A stretch of DNA of 64,000 nt from Kalaharituber pfeilii. Its lineage: Eukaryota; Ascomycota; Pezizomycetes; Pezizales; Pezizaceae. This document shows, in pieces, positions 10,977-22,397 of this stretch (its first letter is position 1; every line of letters starts with the position of its first letter). The translations under genes were made by a program, and so were the position numbers. Location: contig WHUZ01000025.1 of the NCBI GenBank assembly GCA_015179045.1, forward strand, positions 310,001 to 374,000, read 5' to 3'. Below the pieces are notes generated by a model. The model saw nothing but the letters and a program-made list of their open reading frames with translations, made no database searches and had not been told where the DNA came from.

Positions 10977-12482
10977 ATTGGTATTATGAATCTTTGGATA
11001 TTTATCCGGGAAAGCGTGTTCAGGTATGTAGTAATTCCGGTCTCCCAAAACATTCAAACGTGGGGTGAAAATATCTCTCCAGCTAATGGTTGACCCGCAA
11101 CGCGTACGCCAAGCAATGGCTAAGTACTAGTACTGTAGCAACCAGAACAGTTGTGAACTAAGATTAACGTGACATTATCTTGCATCTCATTTCAGGACAG
11201 CCAGTTGTAGATCTGTCCGCAATACAGATCTGCACTTGTTTAAGTGACCTTTCGACCATCCATGGAGCTTCAGAGGGCGTTGCGTTGCACCAGGAGTAGC
11301 TCTGGAAGAGTAAAAAGTGACTCCGTAAACTAACGTGTTGGACCCGTGTAGTTAGCGTGACAACACCATTATATACCGCGAAACCGCCATATCAATGAAT
11401 ACGACTATACCAATACAGTCACTTCTTTTACTTCAACACCAATTGAAACATAGGCTGATACTACGCCAGGTAGTCATAGGAGCTCAGATTGAACTTGCCG
11501 ACGTTGAGCAAGGATGGAGGGGACAGTTACGGGAGGAAGAAGAGCCTGATTTGAATACTTCATCGGGCGACATCTAGTGAGCATTGGCGCAGGTTTCGGA
11601 AGTATATGCATAGGCCCTGTCAAAAATGACAGACCCCCCCGACTCCACCTTCCTGAGAATAGTCATTCGCAATCAAAAGAGCACGTCTTTAGCTATCTTC
11701 AGGTGCCTTTAGCGTCCAATTAAGAGTTATAGGTGATAGTAAAAATTGTCTCTAGATTTCTATAAGTTGTAACTTCATGTTCTTGGCACAACTGAGGGTT
11801 CTGCGCGCTCAAGAGTAAAGTGCGTTACTTCAGATCTAGTCTGCTTGCACGTTATTCTCAACTGCCAAGATCGAATTTTGAGGCGGAGTCTCAAAACAAA
11901 GGCTATTCTTCATAAGTATCTCCCCAGAAATGCAGCTTACAAGAAATTATGGTTCAGCGCATCTTTTCGCGCATCTACATTGTACAGTGAAGTCCCGTTA
12001 CAACCATACCTTCCAGTAGAGGGGTACTATATATGCTTATATCGAATATATGCCTACGTTATATTGAGAAACATTGTCAAATAAATACTCCAGAAACATG
12101 GAAGAAGCTCGTTAGTGGCTACAGGGGATTAATATAATCGGAAAGGTGCAGGGACTTAATACATCAGTAAGACGCTCGATACGGGGAATAGAGAAGCCCA
12201 ACGCGGGGCGGATAAGGTAATATGTCGGGAAGAAAATAAATCTATTGAAGGTCTGGAGGTGGTGCCACAGGTGGGGCTGAACAGAAATGTTTCTTATCGA
12301 TAAACAACCAAAATAGGAATAGACTAAGTCTCGTTACCATGGCGGACCATGACTAAGCACACATGAATAAGCACACACAAATGTGCATGTGAGACCGGAG
12401 ACTGTCATTTTTTTTTTTTTTTTTTTCCCTTGAATTCGTCACATGCAGGTTTCCAACCTATAGCAAGGACGCTTATATTGAA
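10977..12482. other. Intergenic upstream of F-box gene
   Basis: No gene was recognised. It contains the promoter side of the F-box gene and unremarkable AT-rich sequence. A T-run at about 12409-12426 begins a short repeat described separately. Confidence 0.35.
12409..12462 (-). repeat. Poly-A-tailed short repeat, copy 1
   Basis: A T-run followed by GTCACATGCAGG and CCAACCTATAGCA matches the sequence at 13968-14027 (T-run, CCCACATGCAGG, CCAGCCTATGGCAGGGG). Read on the minus strand, both end in an A-tail, like the 3' end of a retroposed element. A weaker relative with a 39-bp T-run and GCATGCAG is at 18912-18975. Confidence 0.35.
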
Positions 12483-12596
12483 TACTCGCTGGTTCGGAAA
12501 GTATTGGAACGCTGCATAAATTCTGTGGGCTATTCGCCTTTTGGAATAACGCAAATATGTTATGCAGCGTTCCAATACTTTTCGAACTAGCGAGTA
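12483..12596. mobile_element. 114-bp hairpin MITE with TA target duplication
   Basis: The ends are near-perfect inverted repeats of about 37 bp: left TACTCGCTGGTTCGGAAAG continuing to GGAACGCTGCATAA, right its complement with two differences (CTAGTTCGAAAAG). The ends are TA, consistent with a Tc1/mariner-type TA target duplication. The 40-bp loop encodes nothing. Confidence 0.75.
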
Positions 12597-14122
12597 TATA
12601 AGTACTTACACATGCTGTGGTGACGGCAAGCTTGGCATGGATAGCACGTGGAGAGAAGGGCAGCACGTGAGCCGATATCATATTTATAGGCTATCTGTAC
12701 TATAGCACATACAATCAACAACCTTCTCTTCTCTTCTTTTCGCAGCTACGAACTCACACTCGCATTTTGTCGTACCGCCAGTTCTCACCGCTCTGGACCA
12801 TCGAAAGGCAGTAGTGGATACTATCTGTCTATCTTACAATGCTTACAGTATACCAGACATTACTCCAACGGGAGTTTACCGTACTACTAAAACATACTAC
12901 TGCCCTTCATTGTAAGGTATAAGCACCATTACAGGCTGACACAAGATCATTCTCAATACCGATACTCTAGGAATTGAGATTATAATGGGGATCTTCAAGG
13001 CCAAAGGGAGGCAGGCACTCTATTTGCTCGGGTTTGTGATATGAGAATGCCACTCTTCCTCGTTGTTACTCTCATCAGGGTCTGAGTTCAAAATACTCCC
13101 TCATAAAGCATAGCTACTGCTGAGTTTACCCGGACTGAGTCCCTTACAGACAATGGTATCATATAACGTCGTACTCTCTTATGACCCAATTTCTATCGTA
13201 TTACCATGCAGTAAATTCTTTCAATTCAAGTCCACTTACTACTTACACAAGCTGATGTGGAAATATTCAGCTTCTGAAGTTTGTCACGGAATTACAGTAC
13301 CATTAGATAAAACTACAGGTTCTTGAGAATTTACACTTATGCGAAAATAGATGTACTAGAATTAAATTTAAATCAGTCTTCCTGTGACGTGAATACACAA
13401 TTCTACTGTACTGCCGTACAGTACTATGTCCAAGGAACGCGAATAACAATATAAGTATCCAAAGGAGCATTGGAATAATGGCATCCTGATGCGTTTAACG
13501 TTTAAGGACTTACGTGTGCCACTCGAGCAACAGGACCCAGAAATACGAGCATGTTACCTCATCTTTATGATGCTATAAGTTTACGTATCCCAAGGAACCG
13601 AGTTTCTATGCTTCAAAAGCACATCTTTTATCTGTAGCAAGATATATGAACATTAGGCCGACACTTAGCTAACGTGAATGTACTTGATATAACGATACGG
13701 ATTCAAAGATAATATATATTCTTGACGAGTGGAACTTGTGGACCTCGTGTCGTAGCCAAAAACGGCACAATGTAACATCGTAATAAGCAAAACACAAAAA
13801 AAACGAAGCAACAAGTTTTAAGGAGTGATCTCGTGCCCAGTTCCAAGCGCTCACACTGCGGTTTTCCTCCTCCAGCGTTTCCTTCTCCTGTAGCAAAAAG
13901 GTAAAAACTGTGCTTGATAAATCGACTGAACAAGAAAAAGCTAACTGTTTTTGTTTGTTTCTTTTTATGTATACTTTTTGTTGCGTAATCCCACATGCAG
14001 GCTACCAGCCTATGGCAGGGGCAAAAGGAAGTGTTCCTCGGCCTGATATGCATCCCCAATGAATTCTAGCCTCGTCACCAATGAATTCAGGGCATCAAGC
14101 TTATGAACGTTATTTATCACCA
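12597..14122. other. Intergenic, no gene seen
   Basis: Downstream side of the 1068-residue gene. It contains short A/T-rich stretches and the second copy of the poly-A-tailed short repeat (13968-14027). No coding region is supported. Confidence 0.35.
13968..14027 (-). repeat. Poly-A-tailed short repeat, copy 2
   Basis: See the copy at 12409-12462. Here the T-rich block is followed by GCGTAATCCCACATGCAGG and CCAGCCTATGGCAGGGG. It may be a retroposon tail or a degraded TIR end. Confidence 0.35.
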
Positions 14123-17100
14123 CTACCACACGATAAGAACGTCCTCTGGCCGCTGAGGGCGCTTATAACCACCCCTCTCGTCCATGCTTCTCATCTGCTG
14201 AATCTCCGCCCTCAAGCAGGTCCAACAGAAGCCCTCTGGCAACTTCTCAGGCAACACCACGCAAGACTTTGCCTTCTCAACCGCGGCCGCCACCAGCGCA
14301 AGTCTTGCCATGCTACTTCCAGCAGTCCGCGCCACAAGCACGACACCTTCCTCAGGCTTATCCACAATTTTTTCCCAGGAAAATGCTTCCTGAATCGGCC
14401 ACAGGTCACACTCCACCAGGCATTGCTTGTGTGCTCCGGAAGCTGTCGGACCCGTAGTCAGGAACACAGGCGGTTTCCCCTTCCAATGGACGTGTTTGGA
14501 CATTGCGCCAAAGAGATTCACATTCATAATCCAGTTCCCCATATCATGCACCGCAACCGCTGTCTCAAGGCGGTAAACTTGAGGCTTCAGACTGATACCA
14601 CCTGAAGCCCCAGATGGAAACAGGCGCCGCAACAGGGGTTCAGGTTGGGGGACACGCTCACGGCCCACGAGATCCAGCGTCGTAGTGGTAGAAACGAATC
14701 TTTCTGAGCGTATTGTGTGCAATTCGGAAGCCCTCTCGCCTTCATCCGTGCTCTCCTGGATGTCTCGCATTTTAGCTTTCCTGCGTGAAACAAGGAGTGT
14801 GAAACCTGTCTTTCCAATGTTTCCGGGAATATACTCTATATAAGTGGCGTCATCAACTTCAGTAGGGTCCTTTAGGACCTGCCCAGCGACAAACATAGCG
14901 TGGTCGCATGAGATTGCAAAGACATTGATGAGATTCATTGGCTTCTCCTCAATAACACCGGCGGACTCCATTTGCAAAATGCAGGACATTGCAGCCGCTA
15001 CGGAGAGTTCGGTGGTTACGGTAGAAAAATCTTGCTCACCCATATAGAAAACCCAATCTGATAGGGTGGTCTTCGTAACATTCAAGGGAATCGTGACATC
15101 GGGAAAACGCCGACGATAAAGTTCAGAAGCCGTACCGAGGGCGCGTAATGCTTTTGCCCACCGATGACTCGTTGCAAAATAAGGCCCAATGTACTTTTCC
15201 AAAGCATTGCGATTGACAGACATTGAATTAGCATTTACCAACGACGGCAACCTCAGGAGGTCCTGCAGAAAGCGCACGCCAATTCTTTTGAAAGGGCTTT
15301 CGTTTGCTTTTCTTCGTTGCTTGAGCTTCTCAAACTTCTCTACAGTGCAGTAAACCGCCAGCGAATCCAAATTACCCATGAGGAACACAAATTCCTTGAA
15401 ATCTTCCAGCGGAGGGCTCCATAGGAATCTAGAATTGTCCAAGAAGCAAAGCCGATTCTTACCCGGGGTTTCCCACTTGATCGGAGCATCGCAAGTGCCA
15501 TTCCCCATAATTTCAAATTCATCCTGGCAGACGTTAAATGGAGATGTCTCAGCCGCTTTAGAAGCATATATAATCTCCAAAAGAAGCGTATTTAAGTGAT
15601 CAGAAGAGCTGTTCGGCTTAGAATGCAAAATGCTAACTTGATTCCGCCGCTCCATCGTTCTTTGCAAAAACGCCTTTGCAAAGAATACAAACGGACGGAA
15701 GTTCAACTCACGCTGGGGTTTACGTGAAGGGACACAGGGCGCAGGGTCAGAATCTGAGGCAGGGCGATGCCGAATGACCACAAAATCCGTTGAATCCGAG
15801 GAGATGCCATAATGCTCCAAGATATTTCTTGAGAGCCTTATTATATCATCCTGACTATACACGAGTGGTAGCAGAAGTTGAGGGTTGTCAAGCTTGAACA
15901 TTGGTGGCAGTTTCTCAATGGTTTGTTCCCCAACCAAAGATAGCCATTTACGGCAATGTTGACGTCCATAAGCTATAAGTCTTTTGGAAATTGCACGCTT
16001 TTCTTCAGCCTTGGAAAGATAATCTCTAGCACCATAAATCAATCCTTGTAATGTTCGAAGAATATGGTTGGAACTCTGTACAGATGGAGGAGAAGCATGC
16101 TCCGAGTCATCAGACAGGACTTTTTTTGCGAACCCGTTTCCCTTCGCACTTTCTGTACGATTTCCGGAGAAATGGAAAAATTCCCACAGAGAGATGACAA
16201 GCTTTGAAAAGTCCTCGGCAGAGATTGTGTTTCCCCAGTGGCCAAGAAGAGCACCCATAGCCACCTGCTGCAATTGCTGAAAGTTAACACGCGTGGTGTC
16301 TGGTATTGTTGAACGCCGAATACGAGCAGGCTCTCCTGTGTCAGTTAGGCTTGTGAGAACCATAGACCAGTATATACCATGTGCTTCCTCAATCTTGCTG
16401 TTACTAGCACTTTCACCTATCATGATTTTCCCGCGAGGTTGGATCAGCTCGTCGTGTTGGCGCAGATCAAAAGTTTTGTCACCGACCACTCGCATGTCAG
16501 GGTAAAGATGCCATGATATGACCCCTAATAGAACAGCGCCCGAGTCCACTTGTTGAGAATTTCCGGTGATAAGATTCTCCATGCTAACCATAGCTATACG
16601 CCACACGGAAATTACACTTTGAGGAACAGTACTGTAGTAGGGGTCAACCTCCAAGTTCAGATGATTGATGAGGAGCATGGCCTGGGTTTGCTGATGTTGC
16701 CGTACTCTATCGGCGCAAAGAATCCATGCTCGTGCACTTCTGTCCCATTCACTGAGTTCAAAATCTTGCAATAACATAGTCTGAGCAACGTCATGGGACG
16801 GAGTGGCTATATAGCCATACAACTCGGTTTCCCTCCTCAAATATGCTATTCTCTCTTGGACAAGTTCTAACCAAATAGCGGAAGCCTCAGATGCCGGCCA
16901 GAGTCGCGCTATCAGGCACGCCAGCATGTGCACTCGTAAGGCGCTGCTGCCCAAAGTAGCACACGCCCAAATGCTAGTGGCATCAATTCCGGCGTGGTCC
17001 GCAAAACACCCATAGATGTTTAGCTTGTCGGCCAAGCCAGCGGACATGTGACTGACAATCTCACCTGCGCGAGTACCGTATGCTTTGCACAATTTCGGGG

Positions 17101-17329
17101 TTTCCTCAACGAGGCCTTCAAATAGTGCACTTAGCCTACTTGCCAGAAGATGCATAGACCCTGTTTCTGCGTTTTCGCGGCGAGTTTTTGATAGTCCCTT
17201 GCCGATACTCTGAAGCTCCAATGGGGCTTCCGATGTAGAAAAAGTATATTCGAAGTCCATCAAGTCGGTGATATCAGAACTTGACTGAAGGGGATCGTTG
17301 GAAATCAATTCTAGATTCAAAGAAGCCAT
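14123..17329 (-). CDS. 1068-residue intron-less protein of unknown function
   Basis: One open frame runs from ATG 17329 to a TAG at 14123 without introns, which is unusual for this window. I recognise no named domain. The segment RIAMVSMENLITGN, then SGAVLLGVISWHLYPDM (about residues 240-280), resembles a motif in large uncharacterised Pezizomycotina proteins that I know only as hypothetical. Other visible features are a Ser/Asp-rich N-terminus, YGRQHCRKWLSLVG near 475, and a soluble alpha-helical composition with no signal peptide or membrane span. The C-terminus contains WTCLRAEIQQM and ends PEDVLIVW. A TATA-like box lies ~145 bp upstream. The size and uninterrupted frame make it very likely real. 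It is probably cytosolic or nuclear, by lack of targeting signals. Confidence 0.85.
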   Translation of the reverse strand: MASLNLELISNDPLQSSSDITDLMDFEYTFSTSEAPLELQSIGKGLSKTRRENAETGSMHLLASRLSALFEGLVEETPKLCKAYGTRAGEIVSHMSAGLADKLNIYGCFADHAGIDATSIWACATLGSSALRVHMLACLIARLWPASEASAIWLELVQERIAYLRRETELYGYIATPSHDVAQTMLLQDFELSEWDRSARAWILCADRVRQHQQTQAMLLINHLNLEVDPYYSTVPQSVISVWRIAMVSMENLITGNSQQVDSGAVLLGVISWHLYPDMRVVGDKTFDLRQHDELIQPRGKIMIGESASNSKIEEAHGIYWSMVLTSLTDTGEPARIRRSTIPDTTRVNFQQLQQVAMGALLGHWGNTISAEDFSKLVISLWEFFHFSGNRTESAKGNGFAKKVLSDDSEHASPPSVQSSNHILRTLQGLIYGARDYLSKAEEKRAISKRLIAYGRQHCRKWLSLVGEQTIEKLPPMFKLDNPQLLLPLVYSQDDIIRLSRNILEHYGISSDSTDFVVIRHRPASDSDPAPCVPSRKPQRELNFRPFVFFAKAFLQRTMERRNQVSILHSKPNSSSDHLNTLLLEIIYASKAAETSPFNVCQDEFEIMGNGTCDAPIKWETPGKNRLCFLDNSRFLWSPPLEDFKEFVFLMGNLDSLAVYCTVEKFEKLKQRRKANESPFKRIGVRFLQDLLRLPSLVNANSMSVNRNALEKYIGPYFATSHRWAKALRALGTASELYRRRFPDVTIPLNVTKTTLSDWVFYMGEQDFSTVTTELSVAAAMSCILQMESAGVIEEKPMNLINVFAISCDHAMFVAGQVLKDPTEVDDATYIEYIPGNIGKTGFTLLVSRRKAKMRDIQESTDEGERASELHTIRSERFVSTTTTLDLVGRERVPQPEPLLRRLFPSGASGGISLKPQVYRLETAVAVHDMGNWIMNVNLFGAMSKHVHWKGKPPVFLTTGPTASGAHKQCLVECDLWPIQEAFSWEKIVDKPEEGVVLVARTAGSSMARLALVAAAVEKAKSCVVLPEKLPEGFCWTCLRAEIQQMRSMDERGGYKRPQRPEDVLIVW

Positions 17330-18908
17330 TGTAGTGTTGGTGAGAACAATGGAGATGTGGAGTTGGTTTTATTCGGACAAGCTTGTGAGGTAGCGAGATG
17401 GGGATACTGAACACATCAATTTTGGTGTTCAGCTTAGTTTGAGAACCCGTTAGAAGTCCTCAACTCCAGTTTTATATAGGAAGCCTTTGTTTGCCATACT
17501 TTCTTAAGCCTCAAATCTCTAGACTGTTGAATTCGGTCTGTTACATGATTGCCTGTTTGAGATTCCAACTGAAATGTTCACCGTTCAATCCAGAATGTGC
17601 CTGCCACGGATCGCTCAGCCCTCAATTGGCCAAAAGAATGATACCACCCAGTAGTTTGAGGTGAGAATTTGAAGGCACTATCGCAGGCACTTGGACTAAA
17701 ACAAGCCAGCTCAAGTGAATATCCAACACAACGTGACCTGGCAAGAGAGCTAAACCTTAGTGAAAAGATTTTGTAACCTGTTTCAAATAGGAGAGAGTGT
17801 GCGATCTGTAAAGACGTCCTCCACCAGTAGCCATGATCATCTGCATGCCAACTCAAATTTATTTGGCTCACCAAGAATTGTGCTGTTGTGCTAGAACGCA
17901 TATCCAGCTACAATCACAAGCATCAGCCTTCCCGGTCCTATGGTCAAAGGATCAAACTAGCAGAAACTGAGACTCGATTCATGATCATCAACTTTGGTGT
18001 GTGTGTGTTGAGACACGTCAAGATGAACTCGGGTGACGAGAGGCCGAAAGAACACGTGGACGGGGAAGAACTGTTCAATCTGGATTGCATTGTTGCGGAA
18101 GAACATTGCGAAGAATGAAGGCAACCGTGATTACAAGTAGGGCAGCTATGGAAATACCCAGAGTAGAAATGTCCACCCTGGCCAGGCCGACGAATAGGTG
18201 TTCTTCAGCACATCTTTAAATTTTGGGCTGGCTGCTTGAAGTTGTCCTCCAATTGCATAGCAAACGGCTTGTTGTCACACTAGTCGAACGCAGCATTGCC
18301 CATCTAAGAGCCGCATGAACAGAACTCGAGTACAATCGTATTGTTCGAGATTCTCAATATTAACCTTCCAAAAGTTGTTAATGTTTTGGAAGGAAAGCTC
18401 GAAATTACAGTGTAGTTTAAGCAGCTATTCGTTCAAGCGCTGTAAGACGCTGGGGTATTCTCAATAGCGCGCGTATAGCTAGGCTACCATTTCCATGTTG
18501 ACTGCCGGATTCGCTTCCTTGCAACGCCCGCATACACCGGTTGCAAGATCGACATGCATATGGATAGAGTAATTGAGCACGTGCTCGTGTGAATCAATTC
18601 TATTGTTGGATTCAGCGCCTCAAGATCATGCTGGCAACAGGGATGGCAACCTAGCATCGCAGAGTATGTACTGAAACTTAAACCGAAGCTATTGGACCGA
18701 AAATTTGCATGGTGACAAGTATCGCACTGTACTTCATACATCACGCGCAACTCTTCATCAGGAGAGCTTAAGTGGGGCTACCACTCTCTCAAACACCGGC
18801 TGATCTAGGACCATCTTCACTGACCTGGTTTTGTCCCGCTGGCGACTACTGGCTAAACCTTTTATGCTGGGTTTCCCATTCATAGGCATGGCAGTTGTCT
18901 GAAGTGTC

Positions 18909-18948
<40 letters not shown>

Positions 18949-21900
18949 TCACGTGACCCGCATGCAGCTGTTCGCCATATCAGGGCCCCTGGGTCTAAAC
19001 CCTCAAAGCCCGGAGGCAGGCTTGAAGAGTCCAGGTTGGAAGACATTGCTCCATATTGACGCACGGCGGCGTACATGTACGAGAAAATCGCCAGAGAAAC
19101 TGATGATGTGTCAAGGCTGTAAAGCAGCCTGCTGAAAAATTGATGCCCATCTGGTAAAACTCGAGCTTCCCTCACATGTTTCTCAATCAAGGTTCATCGC
19201 ATTTTGAGACTCATATCTGGCTGCAACTGTAGGGATCTGCTGTGGAACGAACCAATCTCAGTACCAGAAACCTCATTAGCCTGGGGACACTTTCAAACTA
19301 ACCAATCGAATACAGTCGCAGGCGCTATGAATGGGATACCGTAAACCACAAACTGGAAACTTCTTACGAAGGTAAAGAAACGCAGCATCCTACCTGCGAG
19401 AGCAACTGGAGTCATCAATTAAGCATTTTGTAAGCCTTACCAGCGAGGTGTTGAAGATGCTGTGAAGGATGGAAGCATAGTGAAGGCGATGGAGGACGAA
19501 ATCCCAATGATCGGAACACACAATCTCGCACTTCTAACCCCAGCTCAGCTGGATGGGGGGCTGCGCATCTTGGCAGGAGCCTCAAGCAGTATTTCCCAAT
19601 GAGTAATTGTGTATGACAGAGTCTCGTGCCATAAGCGGTGGCTACAAGTCTGGCTGGCACTCGAGTCGGAAACAACTTGTCCCCATGTCCCTTTCCGACC
19701 CCTACGCCTCTGCTGGTCCTCCGTTCAGCTGGTCACGTCCTCTTCCTCTCATCCCTGAAAGCGCCAGCAATCCTTCCTGCTTGCGGGGCACCATCCTCTC
19801 CTGGTTCACGAACTTCGCATATTCCGCCAGTCGCTTTTGAAAGTTTTGATTTATCCCTTCATTTTACTTTGGAATGAATGCAACTGTTGTTGTTTCTGTA
19901 CCAACGCAACTGCAACTGCTTGAAAATGATTCAATTTCACTCTTTATCGTCCCGAGCTATCCGTGACATTGAATTGATTTTCTGAACTTTTGAAAAATAT
20001 AGCAATGTGGTAAATTTTTGCCACTTGATGGTCCTAGGCAAGAATAATCCTCCAGCCCCAGTTTTGCTGCATTCTGTACTTAATAGTGGAATATACATGA
20101 GAAGGCCATACTAACGGTAAACTACAGATACTTGTAGATTTCCATTTCACAGAACCTTCAACCCGCTCCCCTGGCATCGCTTATGCCCCAGTTAAGACTC
20201 GCTGCATCAACCTGAGGCGGTCCATCGTAATTGGAAATCAGATGCTTTAGATGTATAATACCTATAGCACAGATGTAGAGTATGCTTCTTGCTGTAATCT
20301 TGCATCCACCTGCAGTTCCGATTCATTTTCGTTTATCGGTGGTGCATCATGCATGATTATACACCTGATATCCTAAATTGAGCTTTTTAATATGGCTTCT
20401 TGAAGGATGGCTTTCTTGTTTTCTCCACCGCTTTCCGACGGGTCGGTCATTGCGGGGATAAAGTACCACAAAAATGAGAGTGACGCTATCACTGACAATT
20501 CGGAACGAGCCAGCTTGGCTGCATCTCGCTCAATTTAGCGAGCACATGCATAGTTCACAGGATTGTTTCGATAATTTCAGTCCATCAAGCACGGGCCTTC
20601 CCGGCGGTTCCGGTTCTGCTGTGGGGAGTTGAACGGTGAGCATCCGCGGAAACAGCAATCTGATTTCCAAGCAAAAAAAAAAAGATACTCCAGTAAACAA
20701 ATTTACATCAAATTTCACGGACAGAGAACGATGAAAACAACGCAATTTTGGCTTCTTAGTATTTTCAGCCGTTTTCCTTAATACAGGATTGTTTTTCGTT
20801 TCGACTGGTAACCACGTTGGGAAACCTCTTTCCTTGTTGCAAAATATGAATTCTGAATTACTTTTGAAACGTCCCTGAGCCAGATTAATAATGTTGCGCA
20901 AATAGAATTCCCAACATCATCAGGATGCCTGTACTTGAAACCAGGCAAATCCTTGCATGGAAAAATGATGAGGCGCAGCACATTGCTGTAAATTTGTTTT
21001 CCAGTGGCCTCTGGGGTTTGTCGGGAGATGTCGCGTGAGCTAGAGTAAGCACAGCATTTTGCAAGCTGAGCGTTAGGCAAACTCTCCTCTTAAAGTGTTC
21101 CGGTAGGACAATACGGCTTACCGGAAACAAGCCAGTATCCTCATGCTCCCTGCACTGTACGTCCCATGGGAGTTACTGAACGAACTCTATTCACTTCACG
21201 ACAAAAATGCAAGCATCCGACATCAATAATCATTAATGACAGGCGTGATCCCGATGATACGCAACCGGAATGGATCCTCAAGTCCATTCAGTCAATAGTG
21301 AGACAGAAAAATCTTGGGGACAGTGATCCACATGTGAACAATGGCATTGATATTGCTGGGTTTGATGACCTGCAATATTGAAGTATACCCCACGTGGTAT
21401 CATAACATTGTCAGATTGGTTGGATGCTGATGTGCCCTTATTGCTTTAACCATAGGCCATAGTTTCATGTCAGGAAGTCACGTAAACTAAGCACTGCAAA
21501 ATTCTGAATATGATGGAATCTCCACGAATCTCAACCTAGCCAGGGTTTGTCACAGGACTACCCTAAGAGTAAATGCTCTGGAATTGCTGATAGAAAGAAA
21601 AGCTTAGCAGGATTAGATGCCTAGGGCTGCGCAAAGTTCAGCAAGGATTAGTCCGCAGCAGACCACTGAATAAAACACGACATCCGCGAAGTCGATATAG
21701 ACGATACCAAAAACATCGAACAGAAGTCAGAAATAGCCATTTCTATATTTTCTCATTCCTAGGTTTGTCCGTGGTTTTCGAAGTGAGTCATTGAAGCGAC
21801 TAACGACGGAACAAAGGCACTCAATGCCTGATTGGGTTTCAGGCTGCATATGGATCCCTCATGAGCGTCAACACCATCTGTTAGACATTTAGGAAGGTAA

Positions 21901-22191
21901 TACCTTCCAAGCGCAGAAACTAAATCATCATGGTCGGGTGAACGGGACCATTGCTTCAAAATACCTATGCAAAATATAGGTCAAAAACTTGCTAGAAGCA
22001 TAGTCGCCATACGCAACATTAGGTGTTGATATTGTTGCTTAGAATCGTTTTGGGAAGGGTTAGTTGCAATTGCTAATGCTAGCAAAAAACATCCTCTTCG
22101 GCAAGCAGGAAAAAACGGTTAATGCTCCATTTCCAGGAAGGTACGCTTGTATATATACTTAAACTAGGTAAGTTTGCTTAGCTAATATGTG
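17330..22191. other. Long gene-poor stretch
   Basis: Apart from the promoter side of the preceding gene I find no gene here. Short frames near 17578-18118, 18484-18750, 19415-19877, 20530-21130 and 21166-21381 lack motifs and credible exon links. A 39-bp T-run at 18912-18948, followed by GTCACGTGAC and GCATGCAG, may be a reverse-oriented poly-A tail of a retroposed element. Confidence 0.35.
17471..17478 (-). promoter_or_regulatory. TATA-like box of the 1068-residue gene
   Basis: On the minus strand the sequence reads CCTATATAAAACTGG, about 142-149 bp upstream of the ATG at 17329. The spacing is plausible for a fungal promoter with a ~100-nt leader. Confidence 0.4.
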
Positions 22192-22397
22192 TTACGGGTT
22201 CACCGCAACCGTGGGGCGGGCGGTCGGTGGAGCCAGGCGCGCGCATATGATATGCGCATATGCGACAGCCCGGCGACGGCGTCGCAGTCGCATAAATGAG
22301 TGCTATATGAGCTACGCAGGGGACTAGCGAGCATCGCTAGTCAAGTTTCTTTTTGACCTGGCGGACGGTAACTCTCTGCGTTTACCAGATCCGTTAC
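22192..22397. mobile_element. 206-bp TIR element with 8-bp direct repeat
   Basis: The ends are TTACGGGTTC (left) and GATCCGTTAC (right). The 8-mer AATATGTG lies immediately outside on both sides (22184-22191 and 22398-22405). An alternative parse is TGTTACGG...CCGTTACA with a 5-bp ATATG duplication. Internal palindromes are GACTAGCGAGCATCGCTAGTC, whose left half I write only as GACTAGCGAGC, and GCATATGATATGC. A related copy in the opposite orientation lies at about 47517-47702. Confidence 0.6.

Noticed and set aside
19415..21381. Several 70-120 residue frames
   Set aside because: Overlapping frames on both strands without motifs or splice support.
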